A DNA stretch of 62,000 bases, from positions 7,793,650 through 7,855,649 of the forward strand of contig NC_049989.1 in NCBI RefSeq assembly GCF_000003815.2, given 5' to 3'. This DNA comes from Branchiostoma floridae (Eukaryota; Chordata; Leptocardii; Amphioxiformes; Branchiostomatidae). The notes beneath the pieces are model-generated. The model ran no database searches and was not told where the DNA came from. It saw only the letters and a list, made by a program, of their open reading frames with translations. A program made the position numbers and the translations under genes. Positions 1 through 9,600 of this stretch are shown piece after piece (positions within the stretch are counted from its first letter, which is position 1; every line of letters starts with the position of its first letter).

Positions 1-448
1 ACATAACATAATCATTTTCATTTCCTTGTGACTTTTAGGAAACCTGAAAAGGAGTCAATTTATAAGCATCTGACAACTAGCTCCTCAAGATGTTGATAAT
101 GATGGATTGATGGTAAATTTTTGTGCAGGACACTATTTGATTACAAAACAAGGAGGTTACAAAATGATCAAAAACAACATTTAAGCCTTAGTAAAACATG
201 TAACGTTTTAGCTACCTAAAACCTACACCAACATAAAGTAGCTGCTGAGATCGAAGATTGTAATATTTCTCTGGAAACCATGTACACATTCTGCCACTCA
301 ACCTAGGGTGGAGGGGCTATAGACAAACAGAGTCCAAACAAGAAAGCTTTTAAAAAAAGCTGGCCGGGGCGCATTTGGAAGGACTACCTCAAAATTTCAT
401 GTTGTGTTCCAGTAAAATGTGCATCATTATTAAACTAGAAGTTTATAT
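1..448. other. no gene recognised
   Basis: No coding exon or RNA gene is recognisable here. Bases 387-415 nearly repeat bases 870-898 inside the neighbouring protease-like ORF, so at least part of this stretch is a duplicated fragment of that locus. Confidence 0.4.
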
Positions 449-1471
449 CTAAAATCTATGGGAAGTTGGCTGGAAACCTTTGTTCACTGGTATAATTGGA
501 TTTTCCGGCGTACTTTTGTGGGCGGAATTGTATCCCTTGTGTGCGCTGTGTGCCGGATATAAAAATCGTAAAAGAAACTCCGGTGCGAGACCACAGCCAA
601 AGGCGGGAAGAGGTCCCGGATGGCATGGCACAATGTTTTTCCCAGTACTTTGGTTACAATGTGGTGCAAATGGAAATGCTGTGTTTGGTTGTTGTAGGTT
701 CTCTTTCGTAGATACAAACTCTGGTTTAACCAAGGTGTATGTGTGTTGTTGTTGAACTTGAAAGCAGTTTTCTGACTCAATCATAGAAGAAACATTGCTA
801 GTCAGATTGATAATGTGTATACCAGTAGGTTCAACTGATAAGAAAACATTTTCTGCTTGTACTGGGACAACCTCAAAATTGCATGTTGTGTTCCAGTTAA
901 GTTGTTGCAAGAATGAAACTAGATTGCTGTTTGAACTGTGCATGCTTAAAGTAGAAGTGCCATGGCTATCTGGCAATGCTGTTATGGGACTTCTGGCATG
1001 TGAGTCATAAACAAAATACTTGTTATCAGCGTGCAACAATGCTACTGTTGAACCAGTTATTCCATGTGCTGTTATGAAAAGACAAGTGTTGGATTCAGCA
1101 AATGCTGCTTCTAGGGCTTTCTTTAAGGTGTAATAAGGATAGACTGCTTCTGTGGCAAATATGTCTCCAGTGTAAGACTCTTTTATTGATACACGTACAG
1201 TATTGTTGTAAAGTTGCAAATAGTCTGGAATATCATCAACGGAGAGGAACTCCACACCAGATCTTAGTGATGGTTTTATGTAGGTGTATAGTGCATCTCC
1301 TTGAAAAAGTACACCATCAAGGTCTGTACTTGTCCAGGTAATTGCTTGTCTGCAAGTACTGTGGTTAACAACTGCCATTAAAGCATTTGCAGTGCATTGT
1401 TTGCCTCTATTATCTCCACTGAAAATGATGTCACCTTGGTGGTATTTTCCCGATAAAATAGATTCACACAT
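449..1471 (-). CDS. C76-like (herpes tegument-type) cysteine protease/deubiquitinase domain protein, probably transposon-derived
   Basis: Single uninterrupted ORF of 340 aa. Residues about 10-210 look like the fold of the herpesvirus large-tegument-protein N-terminal deubiquitinase (peptidase C76 / Herpes_teg_N). There is a nucleophile motif GKQCTANAL near residue 23, then W..TDLDGVLFQGDALY near 47-61. A later Y-F-V-Y-D-S-H-A-R segment near 150-158 is followed by G-T-S, matching the expected Asp-x-His part of the active site. Such domains also occur in animal genomes, often next to Helitron/Pif1-type helicases, so this is more likely a mobile-element gene than a viral insertion; no helicase or capsid gene is visible here. 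Residues after about 270 are low-similarity and may be readthrough. The ATG at 1471 is the first in frame, two codons after an in-frame stop. Absence of introns, and a 42-bp minisatellite directly upstream, fit a relic or an unusual single-exon gene. Activity and expression are unknown. Confidence 0.55.
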   Translation of the reverse strand: MCESILSGKYHQGDIIFSGDNRGKQCTANALMAVVNHSTCRQAITWTSTDLDGVLFQGDALYTYIKPSLRSGVEFLSVDDIPDYLQLYNNTVRVSIKESYTGDIFATEAVYPYYTLKKALEAAFAESNTCLFITAHGITGSTVALLHADNKYFVYDSHARSPITALPDSHGTSTLSMHSSNSNLVSFLQQLNWNTTCNFEVVPVQAENVFLSVEPTGIHIINLTSNVSSMIESENCFQVQQQHTYTLVKPEFVSTKENLQQPNTAFPFAPHCNQSTGKNIVPCHPGPLPAFGCGLAPEFLLRFLYPAHSAHKGYNSAHKSTPENPIIPVNKGFQPTSHRF

Positions 1472-1506
1472 TGTTCACAATATATGTGTTCTTTGCTTGA
1501 CTTTAT

Positions 1507-1825
1507 TTGCACAATGCACAGTGCTCAGTGGCACGATTGAGTCTGGTGTGTGCAAAATGCACAGTGCTCAATGGCACGATTGGTCTGGTGTGTGCAAAAT
1601 GCACAGTGCTCAATGGCACGATTGGTCTGGTGTGTGCAAAATGCACAGTGCTCAATGGCACGATAGGTCTGGTGTGTGCAAAATGCACAGTGCTCAATGG
1701 CACGATAGGTCTGGTGTGTGCAAAATGCACAGTGCTCAGTGGCACAATTGGTCTGGTGTGTGCAAAATGCAGTGCTCAGTGGCACGATTGAGTCTGGTAT
1801 GTGCAAAATGCACAGTGATCAATGA
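1507..1825. repeat. 42-bp minisatellite, about 7 copies
   Basis: Tandem copies of a 42-base unit containing GTGTGCAAAATGCACAGTGC followed by TCAATGGCAC. Copies differ by a few substitutions, and one near 1768-1800 lacks three bases. Because 42 is divisible by three, all frames stay open and give repetitive spurious ORFs on both strands. It begins about 35 bases upstream of the protease-like ORF start. Confidence 0.9.
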
Positions 1826-2185
1826 TCTGTTAATAGGTCTCAAGGTCTAATTTGGTTGGATCAAGGACTCTCTTTCAAACCTCTTTGGTTGGATGCAAAA
1901 TGTAATGCGTAGATTTCAGCAGAAGAAGTATAAATGTGTACTGTGTAAAATCTTATTGAGTACAGACTTTTGCTAGCTGTAAGTTTCTGTATATTACTGT
2001 GTCACTTGTATATATAGCAGAGAACAGTCTAAGGCGTCACTGAAACAGAAAGAAAATATTGTCTTGATCACATAACATCTTACTAGTACCAACAAAAAGC
2101 AAAAATCTACAAAAGTTCAGGTGTGACATCTTGCCAACTGCTTTGCTGATTGTTTAACAGTTAGCTACAATCCGTTGTTTTCTAC
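1826..2185. other. no feature recognised
   Basis: AT-rich intergenic sequence between the minisatellite and the next tandem repeat. I see no exon, RNA gene or clear repeat. Confidence 0.4.
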
Positions 2186-2189
2186 TATT

Positions 2190-2700
2190 CTTTGGAAATG
2201 TATGTTTTAATGTATTAGAATCCGATCCATCTTTTCAACTTGTACGATATTTTTACAATCAAAAATGCCCTGCATAATGCCTCGCATCGGCTCAAGCACA
2301 GTGCACCATTAAACTATCTAAATTCTCGTCAATCCCCACACACTGGTTTTACTAAAAAAACTATATACCGTTCCTTGGAAATATGTTTCAATGTGTCCGA
2401 ATTCATGATCACTATCTTTTCAAATTGTACGTTACTCTTACGATCGAAAATGTCCTGCAGGACCTCCTGCAGCTGCATATATAGACGCACGCCCCCCTCC
2501 CACCCGCACGTAAACTGTTCCAATCGTTGCACAATAAACTTGACTGTATACCCTCCACAAAATCTTTCGTCAAATGTCGTGCTCATTTTACTCACATGAC
2601 ACTACGCCTTAGAATGTAATGTTATATTTTAATACATCCGAATTCCAGAAAGATAACTTTACAAACTGTACCAATTTCTGTACGATAAAAATCTCACCTC
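2190..2700. repeat. degenerate tandem repeat, three copies of about 180-230 bp
   Basis: Three diverged copies start near 2191, 2374 and 2608. Each runs from a TTGGAAAT-like start through a 'ccgaattc'-like block and 'caacttgtacgat'-like block to 'aaaatg(t/c)cctgc'. Spacing is irregular, so this is an old local duplication and not a maintained satellite. Confidence 0.55.
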
Positions 2701-2707
2701 CTCCGCA

Positions 2708-2952
2708 CCGTCAACGCCCGTGAGGGTATTTACCGGAATAACCCGAAATGACCCGGAATAACCCGGAATAACCGTAATATTTCTTGTTCCCATGGCCATA
2801 TATACATTATTTTATGCCAAAATATTGCATTCTGCGATCTTAACTTATCAAAGCACACTGTATTTCGGTAGCTTTCATCCTTTATTAAGGTTATTCCGGG
2901 TTATTCCGGGTTATTCCGGGTTATTCCGCTAAATACCCGGACCCGTCAACGC
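2708..2952. mobile_element. foldback/MITE-like element with internal GGAATAACCC repeats and candidate 10-bp target duplication
   Basis: Left arm 2724-2774 and right arm 2888-2938 are imperfect inverted repeats, each made of tandem GGAATAACCC-type decamers and ending in GGGTATTTA. About 113 bases lie between the arms. The direct repeat CCGTCAACGC at 2708-2717 and 2943-2952 flanks the unit and could be a target-site duplication. No coding capacity. Confidence 0.6.
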
Positions 2953-3114
2953 TATCGCAAAATGAACCGTGCGATTTAACGACAACTCCTCAAATGTTAC
3001 ATGACCAGTGTTTTACTGCAAATCAAGAAACATTTTCCTTTCCTAGACTTTGCTAATGAGCGCTGCAATGTTTTCTGTACGAGTAGAGGTCATGGATAAA
3101 CAGTATTCTTACAA

Positions 3115-3230
3115 CGTTTATTTGAAGGGCTAAGAAGGGCTGAGAATTGTCGTAAAAACGCACGGTACATTGCGTTTATTTGAAGGGCTGAGAAGGGCTG
3201 AGAATTGTCGTAAAAACGCACGGTACATTT
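3115..3230. repeat. 58-bp tandem duplication
   Basis: Two nearly identical 58-base copies (3115-3172 and 3173-3230), beginning CGTTTATTTGAAGGGCT and ending CGCACGGTACATT. They lie about 0.4 kb upstream of the pescadillo start codon. No function is evident. Confidence 0.8.
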
Positions 3231-3651
3231 TGCGACCATAGCAGACCCATCCAAGGACGAACCATTAAACCGGGCACAAAGCCGGGCGCCTTCGGCGCCC
3301 CGGCAAAAACTTAAGATCGCCCCTCTCTCCCTCCCCCCAAACATGTTGCAACATCGTCTTTGAGACAAAATCATTCATGTTTACTATTCCTTAAAACTCA
3401 CCGTTAACCACAGAAAACAGTAACAACATCATGAAAAGCCGTCGATTTAAACGAAACTTCATAGAAAACACAATTAAACGAGATGTATATAAAGAAAACA
3501 CTTATCCGCCCATATTTTTTACAACCCGGAAGTCACACACATGACATGAAAGGTCAACACAACGAGGTCAGGGTGCAAAGTTGAACCAGCCGGAACGAGG
3601 CTGAACTTTTTTCCTCGTGGCTGCTGGACCAGCGCTTTAAATTCTTCCAAA

Positions 3652-6600
3652 ATGGGCCGTTTGATGCAGAAAAAGGTGAGTTGAACAAGTAAATTAAGTC
3701 TATTTGATATGTTTGTAGTTGTGGAAACACTTGAGTGTCATCTATTTTTAGTTATAGCCGTGAAATTTAAGGGAAACGGGAGTAGCTAGGTAGCGTCGTG
3801 TTAGCACATGGCGCCAAGCATAGATGCCCCCCCCCCCAAAAAAATTACACCGTTCACTGTAAGGTAGACCTCAACTTTGGTCTGTATGCTCCTTTTCCTA
3901 CACGCTGTATTGATAGTCGTCAGTGAGAATTTACACCGTCTAATTATATGAACTAGACTCTAGAAAGTGTGGTATCAAAAATTGACGTTATAACAGTTAA
4001 AGATTTTGTAATTTGCGGCTCCAAAATGCGGTACCTTGTAATTGCCAAGTTTATGAAGCGTATATTTCTGTCTTTTTTAAGTATGAGAGCGGAGCAGCCA
4101 CAGCTTACATCACCAGGAACAGAGCCATCAATTATCTACAGATCAGCCTGCCAGATTTCAGGTAAGGTCACACTGATTTTATGGCTGACATCTGAGCACG
4201 CATTTCTTTTCATCTGTTTTCAAAAAATCACCTCACCACGCAAGTCCAGAAATTTCCGACTGATATTGCCACAAAAATCTTTTGTAAAACTTGTTATAGG
4301 TAGTACCGCAAAACATGCTAATTGTTAACGTTGTTTCTCTTGGTATACTGTGTTGTCACACTCGCGTTGTTTCAATTCGTAATACCGTTTAATTTATGGC
4401 TGACATCTGAGCACGCATTTCTTTTCATCTGTTTTAAAAAAATCACCTCACCATGCAAGTCCAGAAATTGCCGACTGATATTGCCACCCAAATCTTTAAT
4501 AAAACTTGTTATAGGTAGTACCGCAAAACATGCCAATTGTTAACGTTGTTTCTCTTGGTATACTGTGTTGTTGTCACACTCGCCTTGTTTCAATTCGTAA
4601 TACATGTACCAGCTTTAGTCTGGGGTTTCACAGTATGGAGGGAAATGACATGTTTGCAGTGTTTTATGTTTCCCACTCAGTGCCGATAGGACTTTTGTCA
4701 GATAACGAAAGACAAGAGCATATGATTTTTAGGTTAATACAGCAGTGACTATTTCACAACTTGAAAGTAACATGTTCCTCTTCCCCCCTTGAACAGACGA
4801 CTATGTATCCTGAAGGGAGTGTACCCCCGGGAACCCAAGAACAAGAAGAAGGCCAACAAAGGCTCCACAGCACCCAGGACTTTCTACCTGATGAAGGATA
4901 TCCAGTATCTCTCTCATGAACCAATCATCAACAAGTTTAGGGAGTTCAAGGTAATGCTATCACCTAATATGGCTGTCAAAGGAATTTTTGAAATTTATGA
5001 TTAATATCAAGGGAAAGACAGTTGTATGGGGGTAACACTTCCTCATATTTTTGTATATGATTTTTTTGTAGGTCTTTGTCCGAAAGTTGAAGAAAGCATT
5101 TGCCAAAGCAGAACATGGAAGAGCACAGACCCTACAGGAGAACAAACCTGTCTACAAGCTGGATCACATCATCAAAGAAAGGTGAGTTAAGAAACCTTTT
5201 GGGTATACCACATATGGGAGCAGTAAGGTGCTCATACTAGTCATAGATGTGTAGTTAGAAACTGGGCAGGGTACAATGTAAATGTGGCTTGGAAGAGCCT
5301 GTAGTACTAGAAAATGTTGGTAGGTGGCACTTGACTCATCTCAAGTAAAATAGACCATTGGGGCTTTGTACAAAATATATGTTTGGAAGAAAGGCATGTT
5401 TACAAAATAGATTAGATATTTAATATCTATGCAGCCCGGTATTGGCTTGTACTAGGTAACAGGTGATAGCAATAAACGTTTTATGCCATATGAGCTAAGA
5501 TTTTATTACCACATAGACATTTATAGATTTGCCTGAAATCTAAATTTGTTTTGTGGACAAAGGAATTTAATACGTATTTGTATGTGCCACAGATATCCCA
5601 CATTTGTTGATGCTCTGCGGGATCTTGATGACTGCCTGTGCTTGGTGTTCCTGTTTGCAACATTCCCTCAAACCAAAAACATTCCAGGAGACTTTGTGCA
5701 AAGATGTAGACACTTGTCAGGTACGTTACTGTAATTAGATTATATCAATCTTACGTGTAGTATTGTAGCAAAGAGTTCTTCATCACAAGTACACTACTTA
5801 GTTATGATGTGCATTCTTTGCCCAGTTGTTCGAAGTACATTTTGTTCCCACATCTTTTTACAGTCCGAATTTTACAGTTTGAATAATGTTCCGACCAACC
5901 TCTTTGTTATGTATGCATTGTCACCCTCCTACTTTCATCAGAGTGTTCAGACAAGGGCTTTAAAAGTAATCTCCCAGAGGTTTTACATGTTACTACCAGT
6001 CCAATATAAGGGAGTAACAGTTGTTTGTAAACTTTGTATACTTATTTTTTCTACCATTCACTCTTATAATCTGACATGGAGGTAAATAAAACAATTTGTA
6101 ATAACAGACGTATTATTTTTGTTCCAGTTGAATTTATGAATTTCATTGTGGCTGCAAGGGCTTTGAGAAAGGTACGAATCCTTATAATTAATACATTTAT
6201 TTACCCTATTACCCATTTTATAATTAATATTTATCTTAGATTAAAAGTGCATAGATTGTTTTTCATTGACAGACATTGTTTTGGGCCAATATTTGGGCAT
6301 TATGCAAATCAGCAGTGTCATGTGACCCTTTCCAGGTGTTCCTGTCGATCAAGGGTATCTACTACCAGGTGGAGATGCAGGGTCAGGTGGTGACCTGGCT
6401 TGTGCCATACAGCTTTGGCTTCAATGCAAAGGTCAGAGTTCACTAGTGATGTGTAGGTCATAGGCCATTTGTTTCTGATTTGATCTGACAAAAGTTCTAA
6501 TCAATGGAGCAAAAGTTTTAATTGTAAAATACATGTATGTAGGGAACTAACCTTCATCCAGTTCAGCAGTTGAATAAGGAAAGTATCTTTCTGAATCTGA

Positions 6601-9600
6601 GTCTGATAACTGTGTGTATTTTTGTACAGGCATGTGCAGATGTTGACTTCCGTGTTATGGCCCACTTTGTTGAATTCTACATCACGATGTTGGGGTTTGT
6701 TAACTTCAAACTTTACACGTCACTTGGGCTACACTACCCTCCAAAGGTGAGAGAAATACAGTTAACTTTTTGCACATCAGTTATAGAAACAACATTTTAC
6801 CCTTACATGTACATCAGAGTCAACATGTCTTTTTGCTGTTTCCAGCTTACATTTGAAGCCAAACTGAAAGATGACGATGAGAAAAACGCCTACTGTCTGG
6901 AGTCTGAGGCTACTGGAGAGGTGTGACATTTCACTTTCTTTGTGATGTATGAAAGCAACTTTAATGTCTGTTTGCAAAGGTTATGGTTCAACAGAAAATG
7001 GGATAGAAAAATTCCTTGTGATATTATAGGACAAAATTGAAAGGTCAACAGAATATTAATTGCAGTACTATAAAAGTACAGGACGGTATGATTTGTTGCA
7101 TGTTTTAAGGCAATGTCATCTTTGGCTCATTGACATTCACATGATTTATTTTACTCTGGAAGACATTATTAGTTCTGTCATTGGTATCTGCCTTCCAGTG
7201 TCTGCCTGTGGGTAAATACCATGCATAACACATTCATGAGAATGCTGGCCTAAAGCCCACTTTAGTTTTATGATCATCTACATGTACATGATCCATACAT
7301 CTTTGGTTTCTAGTATTCTGAATAGGAATCAGGCTCATTGAGTATTCACATTATTACTTCAAAAATTATGTAGTGCAAAACAAAATTTTATTGCGCAGAC
7401 TTCAAGTAATTTTATCAACATTTTATTAGTGGTACCAATTCCTCAATTCCCGTCTACAATGTATTTGTATGTTTTATTTTGCAAGGCAAATCATTCATTT
7501 GCCATATAGATAATGGCATCTTCATAAAAGGGAGAAACCCAGAAACTTTGAATCCTAAATTTTCTAGTAAACAGTAATTGTTTTAAAGGAAGGAATTAGA
7601 TCCTCATAAATGCACCATATTGTTTTTTTCCCTGCTTAGTGTCTAGCACAATCTAACTTGCCCCTACCTAATTATATTGGATTAGGTAGCTAGGAAAATT
7701 GGGATGGCATGGGATAATGCCATATGTATTGTGTGATTTTGCACACCACTTATCAGTGCATATGGGTTACCTTATCCTTATGCAGACTGTGGTGTGCTAG
7801 ATTAACAGGGGGATACTTTGTGGTGCAGACCTTTATCACATGGCTGTGTCATCATTCAGCCCTCATACAGATCCTCTCCTCAAGTTCTGTAGTCATTCAA
7901 GACAAGATAAAGAAGTAAACAGAGCATTGTAATCTGTTACATGGATTATTCTCATAATGTTTATGTCATGCTAGAGTTTTATTGCTTTAATATTTCAATG
8001 TTTTAGGTACAGAGGTCTATCTATAAAGAATGCTGCTGTTTGTTTTTTCCAGAGACTGGCAGCTCTCAGTGCCAGCTTGGCATCTGTGGTGACACAGAGT
8101 ACAGAGGAAGATGAGGTAGAATTGGATGAGTTTGAGGACAGTAGGGTGAGAATTTTGACTTGTTACTTCACTTTGCTCTCTCTCTATGAAAACATACAAG
8201 GCTCATACAAGTGTGCTATGCCTGTTATACTACATGATTGCCACGTAGCTTGTAAAATGCAATATTGCATAGAAGCACACTTGCCAGTTGGTAAGGCCTT
8301 TCACTTGCCTATCTACAACTCTCACAAAGTGTGCCAGAGAAATGTTGGGAGCCTCTTTGTGACACAGATATTGTTGCCTTGCTGTTGTCATCAGAACCTC
8401 TTGGACATTTGTACTTGTTCTTTATCAGAGTCCCTGAAATATTCTGAACTAAACTTAAAAAAAGACGGGGAGGAAAGCTTCCTCCCTTACACAAACTGTT
8501 GCATTGAAAAAGAGCTGCAAAAGTCTTACAACACACATCTTCTATCTCAAAGTTATAATAACTTGTACGTGGCAGTTACAGAAAGTTTTATGATCCAACT
8601 GTCATTCCTACATTACAGACACAGGAGGCAAAACAAGAGGAGGAGAAAGAAAAAGCCTTCCAGAAACTATTCAATGGTCTGAAGGTGTTTGTATCCAGGG
8701 AGGTGCCTAGGGAACCAGTTGTATTTGCAGTCAGGTAAGGAACCAAGAAAAAACAAGTCTGTTCTAGCAATGTTAAGGTACATGTATGTAGACAGGGTTC
8801 GAAATACCACTTGCATATGCAGGTTAGTGCAGGTAAAATTGGAGCTGTGCAGGTATTTTTGTTGTCTACCTGCACCTAACCTGCACTGGTCGATGTACTT
8901 GCTTTATACATTTAATGCCATGCGGTGTAGGTGTATATGGACTGTTATTAGCTGGATTGACTGTTACCACCTATTACGTATAAAAGAAAATAAGAGCCAT
9001 GGTTCCTCAACAATTTTAGTATGATCCATACTTTATAGATTTAGAGTGGTGCAGATAAAATTTGTCTGGTGAAGGTAATTTTCAATGTTACCTGCACCAG
9101 TGCAGGTATGCAGAAAAAAGTATTTTGAGCCCTGGTAGACCATGTGTTGTTGTAACAAGCCAGTCATTCTTAACTATGTTTGTGACAGTTCACTTGATTT
9201 AATGAAAATAAGGTATGCACACTTGCCAGTTGAGAGGGTGTTTCACTTGCCTGTCTACAACTCTCACAAAGTGTGCCAGAGAAATGTTGGGAGCCTCTTT
9301 GTGACACAGACGTTGTTGTCTTGCTGTTGCCATCAGAACCTCTCGGACATCTTTAAATGACAATTGAGAAATCTCACTGTCAGGCGTTTTAATGTCTTTG
9401 CACATTTGCCAATTAAGAGGGCATTTCACTTGCCTGTCTCAACCATAACTCTCTCAAAGTGTGCTGTAGAAATGTTGGAAGACTCTTTGTGATGCAAGCA
9501 CTGTTGTCTTGCTGTTGTCATCAGAATTTTTTGAACAATATAAGTTAAAGAAATGTAATTGTAATTGTAGTAGCATGTACAAGTTATAGCTACAGACTTG

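Noticed and set aside
1392-1850. Repetitive ORFs on both strands over the 42-bp minisatellite
   Set aside because: The unit length is a multiple of three, so open frames arise on all strands. No start context or domain.
8077-8682. 201-codon plus-strand ORF spanning PES1 exon 10 into intron and exon 11
   Set aside because: It reads through splice sites of PES1; the middle part is the intronic H/ACA-like repeat. The spliced model matches pescadillo exactly.
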